Below are positions 11,300-22,597 of a stretch of DNA of 64,000 nucleotides, one piece after another (position 1 is the stretch's first letter; each line of letters begins with the position of its first letter). Origin of the DNA: Eurosta solidaginis (Eukaryota > Arthropoda > Insecta > Diptera > Tephritidae); the NCBI RefSeq assembly GCF_040869045.1, contig NC_090319.1, positions 60,732,779 through 60,796,778 of the forward strand, written 5' to 3'. Position numbers and translations under genes: made by a program. Under the pieces are notes generated by a model. It was not told the origin of the DNA. It saw nothing but the letters and a program-made list of their open reading frames with translations, and ran no database searches.

Positions 11300-11756
11300 T
11301 GACGCTTAGGTTATGTTTGGTTGAACTGGCCGGTCCATGAGGACCTCACATAGACTGAATGAGTCCGTAGTGTTACCAGAAGTTTGTTTTAACGACCAAA
11401 CTGAAATCCCCTATCAAAAACCATGACCTATGTTATAAAATAACTCCGTCCTCTTGGCAAATACTAGAAGCTTCCTAGGACTTAAGCCACTTGCTCCTTC
11501 TAGATCTGACAGCTGTATCACTCCTAATAGCTGGAGTCTTAGCCTGGCAAGCGCAGGGCACGAGCACAGAACGTGCTCGATCGTTTGCTCCTCCAACCCG
11601 CAGTTCCTACATCTGCTATCCTAATTAAGCCCAATTTAAAGGCATGTAACGCCAGAAGGCAGTGTCCAGTCAGAATACGTCATGAGTCTACATTCCTCTC
11701 TTTTTAATGATAGAAGCAACTTTGTTAGTCTATTTGACGCTCAACCATTAAACAAA
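11300..11756 (-). mobile_element. LINE-B 3' fragment with C-terminal knuckle
   Basis: Minus-strand frame 11414-11596 encodes EEQTIEHVLCSCPALARLRL, the end of the CxxC...HxxxC knuckle of an RNase-H-bearing LINE, then a 3' UTR whose end reads ...ccagttcaacc. Bases 11698-11715 (ctctctttttaatgatag) preserve the sequence that is interrupted at 27516/30210 in another copy of the same LINE. Confidence 0.7.
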
Positions 11757-12092
11757 TAAAAATAAATAAATGCCAGGCCCGATACACCTCTTAAGAGATT
11801 TTAAGCGAGTTTCTCTTTTAACTTGCGTTTTGTTCTTTTAACTTTTCCTACAAATCGGTGGGACGGGATCTACATGTTTTATGCCGGCCCGGATGGCTAC
11901 TGCAAGTTTTCGCTGAGAAGCTTTTCATGGCAGAAATAGACTCCGAGTGTTTGCCAAATCACTGCCGAGGGCGACCTCGCTTAGAAAAACTTTTTTTCTA
12001 ATTGAAAAAACTTGTTTATATATTTTTGAGATTTATTTGCCAGGGACTTGAGCCCAAGATATTTGGTATGGTAGGTAAAGCACGCTTTCATG
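11757..12092 (-). mobile_element. tRNA-headed SINE, diverged copy
   Basis: Reverse strand. Body blocks match the better copies (cctacaaatyggygggacggg, acatgttttatgccg, ttttcatggcagaaat, cactgccgaggg), and the head keeps a B-box-like cttgggctcaagtccc. It sits between LINE fragments with no visible TSD, consistent with age. Confidence 0.7.
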
Positions 12093-12960
12093 CGTGTTCT
12101 GGCTAGAGCTGGGCATCTACAGAAGAAATGTTCAACTCTTTCTATCTCATCGTCGTCCCTACAGCTTCGATAGAAGTCATTTGTTGGGATTCTCATGCGT
12201 TTGCCGTGTACTCCCATCAGATAGTGTCCCGTTAATATCCCGATCCGTGGCTTCGATAGAAGTCATTTGTTGGGATTCTCATGCGTTCGCCGTGTACTCC
12301 CATCAGACAGTGTCCCGTTAATATCCCGATCCGTGGAACTAAGGAGAGACGATTGCGTTTGATAAGGAACCTAGTTCGGTTCTCATTTATGCTAGGCCAA
12401 GTTTGTCGAGACATCCCACAACTGGATTATTGGGCCCACCTGACATTTGCTTTCTCGGTAAATGTAAACACGAGGAAGTGCTTGCAAGCGGCAAGAGGAG
12501 ACAAGATGTGCCTTAACTGAGCTACCTACATAGGTCTGCTTTGGAGGCGTGTAGGGCCGTTCTGTAACTGTCCTCGACATTATTGTTCCAGTTCAATTTA
12601 CTGTCTCCGAGGTATTTAACCACTGGTGTGAGTTCCAGCCTTAGCCCGTTTTATTGGGGTGGTTTGAAAGCTGGTATTTTGCAGCGTCTGGTGAATTTCA
12701 TTCATCATAGGATTCACGGGATGCATGGGACCAGCCCTCTACGAGGATTAATGTGGTCTGCAATAGCTGGCCTAGAGTCTGAAGATGTTTTCCGTTTGCC
12801 GTTAGAGCGATGGCATCGATGTAAGCAATAATTTGGCAGCCGGTTCTTTCTAACTTCAATAATAAAGTGTTCACCGTTAGATTCTACTACAGAGGGACAT
12901 AGAACTCCACTTGCCACTTTTAAGAAAAGTGTGTGTGAGGACAAGTGGCGCAAAATGCAG
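12093..12960 (-). pseudogene. RNase-H-group LINE fragment, decayed
   Basis: Minus strand. A thumb-like block (YLGDSKLNWNNNVED, ~12570-12620) lies upstream of C-terminal peptides RIGILTGHCLMGVHGERM and CRDDDEIERVEHFFC, the last being the knuckle. Frames change repeatedly. An 86-bp stretch is tandemly duplicated at 12164-12249 and 12250-12335. Confidence 0.65.
12164..12335. repeat. 86-bp tandem duplication in a LINE
   Basis: Two adjacent copies of a unit starting cttcgatagaagtcatttg, differing at about two bases. It duplicates the LILTGHCLMGVHGERM region and so postdates death of the LINE. Confidence 0.8.
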
Positions 12961-13068
12961 TGTTACAAGACTCTGTGATCACGTCTACTGCTTCGTCTAG
13001 CGATGAGCTTAACACACCGAGGGCAGCTGACTCGTTATCGAAATACATGTACTCTTCATCACTTTAAG

Positions 13069-13521
13069 CGAAGTCTACCATCACTAAGCCGATACTAAGC
13101 AGCCACTCGTATGTACGTAAATCAATCATCATGTGCACACATACATACAAGGCACACAAACGCATGTCATCATCATCCGAAGTAGTACTCACATATACAC
13201 ACGCATATGGCTACAAATAACAAATATAAATGTATATGGCTGGTAACCAAGCATGAGGTTTACGAAATATCTAGACCTTAGGAGAAATGGGTGAACGAGG
13301 AAACCGAGAGTATAAAAGCAGCGCAAGCTGAGGCATAACTGAGCAGTTTGATTTAAACACGCAATTAGTTGTGAAGTAAGAGTTATTGTGAAGTACTCTC
13401 AAAGTAGTCTAATAAAGACCATTTTGCATTATTTAATATTGGAGTTATTTATTCAACAGTTTATCGATTCGAACGTTAGGAGAAGGGTTGGAATAAGCGG
13501 AATTTCCCAAAATTCTTTACA
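13069..13521 (+). mobile_element. Solo LTR fragment (5'-truncated), ATTR-family
   Basis: Relative of the LTRs at 40635-41152. It retains TATA (tataaaag at ~13311), the polyadenylation signal aataaa near 13411, and the 3' end aattctttaca at 13521, followed by atat. The 5' part is missing. Its last 173 bp are included in the duplicated segment that recurs at 18949-19121. Confidence 0.75.
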
Positions 13522-14877
13522 ATATGTACTTAAAAAAACATATTCAAATAAACGTGTATCCTTCGGTAGTTTTTTGCTTTTGCGGATAATTCCTACATGA
13601 CCATAAAGTTAATAAATTTAAAGTAGTCATATCTTCAATTGACCTTTCGGGCATTGACCTTATGTCACCCCACATATGGCTTGATATGTTGAGGCAACGT
13701 TAATTAATTTCGACAAATAAAATTTATTTTGAACAAATCTAGTGCACATACATACATTTGTACATGTGTATGTGTATATGTGAATATATAATAAATATAT
13801 TCACCCAAAAATTTTTTATTTATTATCAATACATCATTGCAAATGGCTCAACACTTGCTACTCATATATTATATACATATGTATGTACACAGTATAGTAA
13901 AAAATATTTTTTAGTTTTGAGATTAGCCCCTATGTATGTATGTATGTACATATGACGTCTAAGAAAATAAACCTAGACAGTGCGAAAATAAACATATTTA
14001 GGTAAACTCAAAGGAGTAATACGATATCCCAGTAAGAAACACAATCATACAATAAACGACAGATTCATGCATGTCATGACTAATCAAATGAGAAATAATG
14101 AGTTGTTAGAGATTGGCAACGACAATATTGTACTTGTACAGGGTTTCCGATAAAAGCAGTACAGGAATGAATGAGCTTGAGAGGCATAGGGAGGAAGAAA
14201 GAAAGGGAAGTAGGAGAAGAAGATGGGCGAGGAAAGAGAGTGGTAAACGAAGACAGAAGTGAGCAAGGTTATATTAAGATAAGCTACATACTAAAGTCTC
14301 CGAGCATTTACATAATTTTTGTGCATGCATGTCTTCGAACTAATGTATGCACTGCTGTTTTGTAGGAAACAAAGAGTTAGAGCAAACATGATCAAATGCG
14401 AGAGTTTTATAACTGATACATAGAGTGTTTACAAAAACAAAGCACGTTGTTAGGTTTTCAGGTTTAGGTTAGGTAAGGTTGAACTGGACGGTCAGTAAAG
14501 GCCTCACATAGAATGTATCCATAGTTTTACCAGATTTTTTTTGACGGCCAAAGAAAGAGCCCCAAACAGGTCTTATGTTATAGAATAACAACGTCCTCAT
14601 GGCAAATACTAGAAGTTTTCTAAGACCTAGCTTAATTGCTGCCTCCAGAACTGGAAACTCTGCCTGACTGGCGAGCGCAGGACACGAACACAGAATGTGC
14701 CCAACCGTATCTTCCTGCAGCTCGCACTTCAGGTTTAAGTTAAAATTATCTTATTTCATTGGCTTGTAACATCTTTGAACATTATTTGGCTAGATTTAAA
14801 TGAAGTAATAAAGTGCAAACAATGAAAAAAAAATTTATAATTAAATTAGAATTAGTTTAGTAAAAAAAAGTTAAAAA
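13349..14877 (+). repeat. 1.5-kb segmental duplication, copy 1
   Basis: From cacgcaattagttgtg to gttaaaaa the sequence recurs at about 18955-20480 with only scattered differences. It includes an LTR 3' part, AT-rich sequence and a LINE-B fragment. No gene is supported inside; the small frames are identical in both copies only because the DNA is. Confidence 0.9.
14458..14745 (-). mobile_element. LINE-B 3' fragment (in duplication copy 1)
   Basis: Reverse-strand 3' end of the RNase-H-group LINE: tail ...gttcaaccttacctaacc, then the cctcacataga, gcaaatactag and cgagcgcaggacac blocks. The duplicate is at 20062-20350. Confidence 0.65.
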
Positions 14878-15032
14878 CAAGTAAGGAAGGTTAAGTTCGG
14901 GTGTAAACGAACATTACATACTCAGTTGAGAGCTATGGTGACAACATAATGGAAAATAACCATGTAGGAAAATGAACCGAGGGAAACCCTGGAATGTGTT
15001 TGTATGACATGCGTATCAAATGAAAGGCATTA

Positions 15033-15694
15033 CTTACTTACTTACTTAATTGGCGCTTAACCGTCTAAACGGTTATGGCCGTCCAACAAGGCGCGCCAGT
15101 CGCTCCTTCGCTCCGCCAACCGGCGCCAATTGGTCACACCAAGGGAGTTTAAATCGTTTTCCACGTGGTCCTTCCAACGGAGTGGGGGCCGCCCTCTACC
15201 TCTGCTTCCATAGGCGGGTTCCGATAGAAACACTTTCTTGGCCGGAGCATCATCTTTCATTCGCATAACATGGCCTAGCCAGCACAGCCGCTGCGCTTTA
15301 ATTCGCTGGACTATGTTGATGTCTGCGTATAGCTCGTACAGCTCATCATTAAATCTTCTTCGGTACTCGCCATCGCCAACGCGTAGAGGTCCATAAATCT
15401 TTCGAAGAACTTTTCTCTCGAACACTCCCAAAGCCGCTTCATCTGCTGTTGTCATGGTCCATGCTTCTGCCCGATATAGCAGGACGGGTACGATAAGTGA
15501 CTTGTAGAGTACGATTTTCGTTCGCCGAGAGAGGACTTTACTTTTCAATTGCCTACCTAGTCCAAAGTAGCATTTATTGGCAAGATTGATTCTTCGCTGG
15601 ATTTCAGTGCTGATGTTGTTGCTAGTGTTGATGCTGGTTCCCAAATAAACGAAGTCTTTTACTATTTCGAAATTATGGCTGCCAAGAGTAGCAT
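15033..15694 (-). mobile_element. 5'-truncated RTE LINE insertion with 12-bp TSD
   Basis: A 662-bp reverse-strand copy of the C-terminal end of the ORF at 61502-64000, from the (AAGT)n-type 3' end to a truncated 5' end. It is flanked by tgaaaggcatta at 15021-15032 and 15695-15706. The frame is open and nearly identical to the long copy (a few substitutions), implying a recent insertion. It interrupts a satellite monomer of the host element. Confidence 0.9.
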
Positions 15695-17660
15695 TGAAAG
15701 GCATTAAAGAGTATTTTATGAGGGAGTGGGCCATAGTTCTATAGGTGGACGCCATTTAGGGATATAGCCATAAAGGTGGATCAGGGTTGACTCTAGAATG
15801 CGTTTGTACGATATGGGTATCAAATGAAAGGTGTTAATGAGTATTTTAAAAGGGAGTAATCCTTAGTTCCATAGGTGGACGCCGTTTCGAGATATCGCCA
15901 TAAAGGGGACCAGGGGTGACCCTAGAATTTGTTTGTACAATATGGGTATCAAAAGAAAGGTGTTAATGAGTATTTTAAAAGGGAGTAATCCTTAGTTCCA
16001 TAGGTGAACGCCGTTTCGAGATATCGCCATAAAGGTGGACCAGGGGTGACCCTAGAATTTGTTTGTACAATATGGGCATCAAATGAAAGGTGTTAATGAG
16101 TATTTTAAAAGGGAGTGGGCCTTAGTTCTATAGGTGGACGCCGTTTCGAAATATCGCCACAAAGGTGGACCAGGGGTGACCCTAGAATTTGTTTGTACAA
16201 TATGGGTATCAAAAGAAAGGTGTTAATGAGTATTTTAAAAGGGAGTAATCCTTAGTTCCATAGGTGGACTCCGTTTCGAGATATCGCCATAAAGGTGGAC
16301 CAGGGGTGACCCTAGAATTTGTTTGTACAATATGGGCATCAAACGAAAGGTGTTAATGAGTATTTTAAAAGTGAGTGGGCCTTAGTTCTATAGGTGGACG
16401 CCGTTTCGAAATATCGCCACAAAGGTGGACCAGGGGTGACTCTAGAATGTGTTTGTACGATATGGGTATCAAATTAAAGGTATTAATGAGGGTTTTAAAA
16501 GGGAGTGGTGGTTGTTGTATAGGTGGTCGTATTTTCGAGATATCGCCATAAAGGTGGACCAGGGGTGACCCTGTTGTTGTTGTTGTTGTTGTAGCGATAA
16601 GGTTGCTCCCCGAAGGCTTTGGGGGAGTGTTATCGATGTGATGGTCCTTTGCCGGATACAGATCCGGTACGCTCCGGTACCACAGCACCATTAAGGTGCT
16701 GGCCCGACCATCTCGGGAACGATTTATGTGGCCACATTAAACCTTCAGGCCATCCCCTCCCTCCCCAACCCCAAGTTCCATAAGGAGCTTAGGGTCGCCA
16801 GAGCCTCGTCTGTTAGTGAAACAGGATTCGCCGCGGATAGGTGAGGTTGACAATTGGGTTTGGAGAAGCTATATGTTGCGCTGGCAACCTGCAGGGTTGC
16901 GCTACACAGCCCCTTGAATCTGGTATTTTAGTCGCCTCTTACGACAGGCATACCTACCGCGGGTATATTCTGACCCCCCCTAACCCGCTGGGGGAGGGGT
17001 GACCCTAGAATTTGTTTGTACAATATGGGTATCAAAAGAAAGGTGTTAATGAGTTTTTTAAAAGGGAGTAATCCTTAGTTCCATAGGTGGACGCAGTTCC
17101 GAGATATCGCCATAAAGGTGGGCCAGTGGTGACTCTAGAATTCGTTTGTGCAATATGGGTAACAAACGAAAGGAGTTAATGAGTATTTTAAAAGGGAGTG
17201 GGCCTTGGTTCTATAGGTCGACGCCTTTCCGAGGTATCGCAATAAAGGTGGACCAGGGGTGACTCTAGAATTTGTTTGTGCGATATGGGTATCAAATGAA
17301 AGGTGTTAATTAGTATTTTTAAAAGGGAGTGGGCCTTCGTTCTATAGGTGTTCGCCTTTTCGAGATATCGCCATAAAGGTGGACCAGGAGTGACTTTAGA
17401 ATATGTTTGTACGATATGGGTATCAAATGAAAGGTGTTAATGAGTATTTTAAAAGGGCGTGGGGCTTAGTTCTATAGGTGGACGCCTTTTCGAGATATCG
17501 CCATAAAGGTGGACCAGGGGTGACTCTAGAATGAGTTTGTACGATATGGGTATCAAATTAAAGGCATTAATGAGAGTTTTAAAAGGGAGCGGTGGTAGTT
17601 GTATATGCGAGGGCGTTTTCCAGATATCGACCAAAATGTGGACCAGGGTGACCCAGAACA
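15695..17660 (+). repeat. 130-bp satellite array with 260-bp dimer
   Basis: Monomers start at steps of 129-130 bp (tatgggyatc at 15812, 15941, 16071, 16201, 16331, 16461). Between 15941 and 16440 two types alternate: gggtatcaaaagaaagg with agtaatcctta, and gggcatcaaaygaaagg with agtgggcctta. That gives a 260-bp higher-order unit. The array resumes at 16995 after an inserted retroposon and decays by 17660. The same satellite is at 25200-26410 and 29668-30110. Confidence 0.9.
16573..16994 (-). mobile_element. Short (CAA)n-tailed retroposon, full-length, in satellite
   Basis: A 422-bp reverse-strand copy, with (ttg)n at 16573-16591 and the 5' end ...taacccgctgggg near 16990. It has a perfect 12-bp duplication, aggggtgaccct, at 16561-16572 and 16995-17006, which are parts of one satellite monomer. 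This is the best-preserved copy for defining the family consensus. Confidence 0.9.
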
Positions 17661-18828
17661 TTATCTGTTGGATACCGCTAATTTATTTGTATATGTAATA
17701 CCTGCCAAGATTTTAAGGGTTTTTTATTTCGCCCTGCAGCACTTTTTCATTTTCTTCTACATAATATGATAGGTGCCACAACCATTTCATAAAGTTTTTT
17801 CTAAAGTTATATTTCGCGTTCACCCATTTCGCGTCAATAAAACAATCCAATTACCTTACCATGTTTCATCCCTTTTTCCGTATTTGGTATAGAATTATGG
17901 CATTTTTTCATTTTTCGTAATTTTCGATATCGAAAAAGTGGGCGTGGTCATAGTCGGATTTCGTTCATTTTTCATACCAAGATAAAGTGCGTTCAGATAA
18001 GTACGTGAACTAAGTTCAGTAAAGATATGCCGATTTTTGCTCTAGTTATCGTGTTAACGGCCATGCGGAAGGACAGACGGACGACTGTGTATAAAAAACT
18101 GGGCGTGGCATCAACCGATTCCGCCCATTTTCACAGAAAACATTTAACGTCATAAAATCTATGCCCCTACCAAATTTCAAAAGGATTGGTTAATTTTTGT
18201 TCGACTTATGGCGTTAAAAGTATCCTAGACAAATTAAATGAAAAAGGGCGGAGCCACGCCCATTTTTAAATTTTCTTTTATTTTTGTATTTTGTTGCACC
18301 ACATCATTACTGGAGTTTTTTCTGCCAAATTTCATCATGATATCTTCAATGACTGCCAAATTACAGCTTGCAAAAGTTTTAAATTACCTTCTTTTAAAAG
18401 TGGGCGGTGCCACGCCCATTGTCCAAAATTTTACTAATTTTCTATTCTGCGTCATAAGTTCAACTCATCTACCAAGTTTCGTCGCTTTATCTGTCTTTTG
18501 TAATGAATTATCGCACTTTTTCGGTTTTTCGAAATTTTCGATATCGAAAAAGTGGGCGTGGTTATAGTCCGATATCGTTCATTGTAAATAGCGATCTGAG
18601 ATGAGTGCTCTGGAACCTACATACCAAATTTCATCAAGATACCTCAAATTTACTCAAGTTATCGTGTTAACGGACGGACGGACGGACATGGCTCAATCAA
18701 ATTTTTTTTCGATCCTGATTATTTTGATATATGGAAGTCTATATCTATCTCGATTCCTTTATATATGTACAACCAACCGTTATCCAATCAAACTTAGTAT
18801 ACTCTGTGAGCTCTGCTCAACTGAGTAT

Positions 18829-18954
18829 AATTACGAAAAATAAAACAACATAAAATTGAATAAAATAAATTGAAACAAAAACGGTGAAAGAAAATAAAAC
18901 AAAAGAAATAAAAGAGAATTTAATTAAATTAAATTGAATTAAAACAAATAGAAT
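18829..18954. repeat. AT-rich block repeated at 20481-20606
   Basis: The run attacgaaaaataaaacaac onward, A-rich with ttaaattaaattg motifs, recurs after the second duplication copy. Together they show the tandem order unit-block-unit-block. Confidence 0.85.
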
Positions 18955-20480
18955 TAAACACGCAATTAGTTGTGAAGTAAGAGTTATTGTGAAGTACTCT
19001 CAAAGTAGTCTAATAAAGACCATTTTGCATTATTGAATATTGGAGTTATTTATTGAACAGTTTATCGATTCGAACGTTAGGAGAAGGATTGAATAAGCGG
19101 AATTTCCCAAAATTCGTTACAATATGTACTTAAAAAATTTCAAATATTCAAATAAACGTGTATCCTTCGGTAGTATTTTGCTTTTGCGGATAATTCCTAG
19201 ATGCCCATAAAGTTAATAAATTTAAAGTAGTCATATCTTCAATTGACCTTTCGGGCATTGACCTTATGTCACCCCACATATGGCTTGATATGTTGAGGCA
19301 ACGTTAATTAATTTCGACAAATAAAATTTATTTTGAACAAATCTAGTGCACATACATACATTTGTACATGTGTATGTGTATATGTGAATATATAATAAAT
19401 ATATTCACCCAAAAATTTTTTATTTATTATCAATACATCATTGCAAATGGCTCAACACTTGCTACTCATATATTATATACATATGTAGGTACACAGTATA
19501 GTAAAAAATATTTTTTAGTTTTGAGATTAGCCCCTATGTATGTATGTATGTACATATGACGTCTAAGAAAATAAACCTAGACAGTGCGAAAATAAACATA
19601 TTTAGGTAAACTCAAAGGAGTAATACGATATCCCAGTAAGAAACACAATCATACAATAAACGACAGATTCATGCATGTCATGACTAATCAAATGAGAAAT
19701 AATGAGTTGTTAGAGATTGGCAACGACAATATTGTACTTGTACAGGGTTTCCGATAAAAGCAGAACAGGAATGAATGAGCTTGAGAGGCACAGGGAGGAA
19801 GAAAGAAAGGGAAGTAGGAGAAGAAGATGGGCGAGAAAAGAGAGTGGTAAACGAAGACAGAAGTGAGCAAGATTATATTAAGATAAGCTACATACTAAAG
19901 TCTCTGAGCATTTACATAATTTTTGTGCATGCATGTGTTCGAACTAATGTATGCACTGCTGTTTTGTAGGAAACAAAGAGTTAGAGCAAACATGATCAAA
20001 TGCGAGAGTTTTATAACTGATACATAGAGTGTTTACAAAAACAAAGCACGTTGTTAGGTTTTCAGGTCTAGGTTAGGTAAGGTTGAACTGGACGGTCAAT
20101 AAAGACCTCACATAGAATGTGTCCATAGTTTTACCAGATTTTTTTTGACGGCCAAAGAAAGAGCCCCAAACAGGTCTTATGTTATAGAATAACAACTTCC
20201 TCTTGGCAAATACTATAAGTTTTCTAAGACCTAGCTTAATTGCTGCCTCCAGAACTGGAAACTCTGCCTGACTGGCGAGCGCAGGACACGAACACAGAAT
20301 GTGCCAAACCGTTTCTTCCTGCAGCTCGCACTTCAGGTTTAAGTTAAAATTATTTTATTTCATTGGCTTGTAACATCTTTGAACATTATTTGGCTAGATT
20401 TAAATGAAGTAATAAAGTGCAAACAATGAAAAAAAAATTTATAATTAAATTAGATTTAGTTTAGTAAAAAAAAGTTAAAA
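18955..20480 (+). repeat. 1.5-kb segmental duplication, copy 2 (near-empty site)
   Basis: A near-identical copy of 13349-14877 that lacks the 3.95-kb element. The junction gaattaaa/cacgcaatt against gatttaaa/cacgcaatt in copy 1 shows TTAAA microhomology at the duplication breakpoint. At 20473-20484 it carries the near-empty target of the element at 14878-18828. Confidence 0.9.
20062..20350 (-). mobile_element. LINE-B 3' fragment (in duplication copy 2)
   Basis: Duplicate of 14458-14745, with a handful of substitutions. Confidence 0.65.
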
Positions 20481-20708
20481 AATTACGAAAAATAAAACAA
20501 CATAAAATTGAATAAAATAAATTGAAACAAAAACGGGGAAAGAAAATAAAACAAAAGAAATAAAAGAGAATTAAATTAAATTAAATTGAATTAAAACAAA
20601 TAGAATTAAATAAAATTAAATATAATTAATATAAATCGCTTTTTAATCGATTAGTTATCCGTTTGTTTTCGAAAAGTTTTGCATTTACTGCCGAAAAAAT
20701 ATCGATAT

Positions 20709-21020
20709 TGTAACGAATTTTGGGAAATTCCGCTTATTCCAAACCTTATGCTAACGTTCGAATCGCTAAACACTTGAATAAATAACTACAATATTCAATA
20801 ATGCAAAATGGTCTTTATTAGACTACTTTGAGGGTACTTCACAATAACACTTATACTTCACAACTAATAGCGTGCTGAAATCAAACTCATTAATCATGCC
20901 TCAGCTTGCGCTGCTTTTATACTCTCGGTTTCCTCGTTCACCCATTTCTCCTAAGGTCTAGTAATTTCGCGAACCTTATGCTTGGTTACCAGCCATATAC
21001 GTTATACATATTATATATAT
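20709..21020 (-). mobile_element. Solo LTR fragment, reverse
   Basis: Starts tgtaacgaattttggg (inverse of the LTR 3' end) and includes ttttatactctcgg (inverse TATA) and tttatta (inverse polyadenylation signal). The distal part is lost near 21020. The preceding bases 20705-20708 are atat, the target seen at other copies. Confidence 0.8.
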
Positions 21021-21415
21021 TACGTACAAAGCGAAAATAGTTAGCCGTTATCGATTATAAGCCGAATATATAAACCAAATGGGTTTTTAACAATAAGAAT
21101 CCGATGAAGCACTCTTCAAAAATCACGAAACTATTCTGAAAAGTTACCTCTGTTATAGGTTAGTTAGTTTCCTAGACACATCGAACTTCACAAGAACTCA
21201 CGCTTATTTTATTTTTATTTCGTGATATTTTTTTTAGAAATATTAGGGTCCACATGGGAATACTAGTCTGTAGGTCTTCGTGTATGTATTTAGCACAAAC
21301 TCATTTGTGGCGACGTCAGTCGCCTTTAATTCATTAGCAATCGTAGCATTCAAAACAATAATTTTTAATCAGCTTCAATTACAATTGATTGAAATTATAT
21401 TTTATTTCAACATCG

Positions 21416-21899
21416 CATATTTTCAACTATGCGCATTAGACTGGGTCGATTTATTAACCGATATCGCGCCATCGATTTTTCGATAGGATTTGGGCTCAGG
21501 ATAAAAAGTTCCACTACGCATACCCAAAATAATAATATTCGAGCCTGCGAAATTTTATTTTTTTTTTACTTTTTTTCGACTTTGATTTTTAAGGTTTTTT
21601 CATGACCTACTAAAAAAATTTCTTTTGATTGTAAAATTTTCATGTATACCCTGTCAGGCCCAAAAATGTCCGCTAATACATATGAAAATCTTTTTAGTAA
21701 GTCATGAAAAAAACCTTAAAAATCAAAGTCGAAAAAAAGTAAAAAAAAAATAAAATTTCGTGGGCTCGAAAATTATTTGTTTGGGTATGTGTAATGGAAC
21801 TGTTTTTTCCTGAGCCCAAATCCTATCGAAAAATCGATGGCGCGATATCGATTAACTTTCGTCCATACAACCCACCCTAATGCACATACATATATTCTA
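21416..21899. mobile_element. Foldback MITE with ~190-bp arms
   Basis: Two arms (about 21416-21615 and 21700-21899) are inverted copies: gcgcattag...gggt at the tips, then aaccgatatcgcgccatcga, aggatttgggctcagg and ttaaggttttttcatgac toward the centre. The AT-rich loop holds ccctgtcaggccc. A possible TA flank fits Tc1/mariner-type MITEs, but the TSD is uncertain. Confidence 0.75.
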
Positions 21900-22450
21900 T
21901 GTAGAATGTGTGTATGCGCATGCATTAGTGATGGACAGAGCCGAAGATCCGAGTCCTTTAAAGCGCGGTAGCCGATAACAGCTGCGGAGAAATTGGATTT
22001 AAAGAAACTGAAAATCGATGTACATGGGTATATTGGAACTATATCCTGTCATCCCTTGACAAAATTTAATTTAGTTTGGTCACAAACAGGTAACGATGTT
22101 GGTACACCTTCAGTGTAATGTTTCTACTCTTCACACGAAGAGAAGCTTAAATCCGAGAAACTAAAATTATGTTGCAAAAAACCCAAACAATTATTGGTGA
22201 AGAACCCAGAAACGCTCCTAGTACTTAAACGGCTTGAAACTAAAAAAACTTGTATTGGAAAAATGTATACGTATTTACTTCAATACAACTTTTCAGGAGA
22301 GCCATTCAAAGATTTCAACTGCAAAATGATGCGCCTATAAAGGCAGATTTTTAATTGTATAGCACGTGCTCAATTTTTAACGGATCACAGAGATTTTCTT
22401 ATATAACATATATCACGTTTTTGTTTTTATCGGCCTATTGATAAATGATT

Positions 22451-22597
22451 CAAGGTTCGATTCGAGCTCAAGGCCAGAACAATAATTTTTTTCTAATGAT
22501 AATTATTGTTATCTTTTATTTTAATTTTTTAAAAAATAACAATAATTATCATTAGAAAAAAATTATTGTTCTGGCCTTGAGCTCGAATCGAACCTTG
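22451..22597. repeat. Perfect inverted repeat, 62-bp arms, 23-bp loop
   Basis: Arms 22451-22512 and 22536-22597 are exact reverse complements by my reading. Each arm contains ggttcgattcgagctc, which resembles a tRNA T-arm/B box, followed ~25 bp later by a run of seven T. It could be a head-to-head duplication of a tRNA-derived 3' part or a foldback element. Confidence 0.9.

Larger units (their letters stand above)
14878..18828 (+). mobile_element. CAAGTAAGG-class element, family 1, copy with satellite
   Basis: Ends are fixed by comparison with the near-empty site at 20473-20484 (gttaaaaaattacg): the element begins caagtaagg and ends ctgagtat, with AA on both sides. Just inside the 5' end is a gttcggg...acgaac hairpin and, at 14918-14930, atactcagttgag. 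The exact inverse of the latter forms the 3' terminus (18816-18828). The interior has 130-bp satellite monomers, repeated aagtgggcgtgg blocks and a (cgga)n tract near 18670. It contains two later insertions (15033-15694 and 16573-16994). No transposase is visible. Confidence 0.85.

Noticed and set aside
13758..13955. 65-codon frame duplicated at 19362-19559
   Set aside because: It is conserved only because the whole 1.5 kb is duplicated. Composition is that of a tatgtatg-rich repeat.
16365..16691. Open frames within satellite monomers (also 17449-17661)
   Set aside because: They arise from the 130-bp periodicity; the repeated peptide has no domain and the frame shifts between copies.
15695..17660. 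Regular repeats that might suggest a CRISPR array
   Set aside because: The units are 130-bp contiguous monomers without unique spacers, in a eukaryotic transposon context.
14878..18828. Helitron identity for the CAAGTAAGG-class element
   Set aside because: The 3' end is GAGTAT rather than CTRR, the site is AA rather than A/T, and no Rep/helicase is seen.
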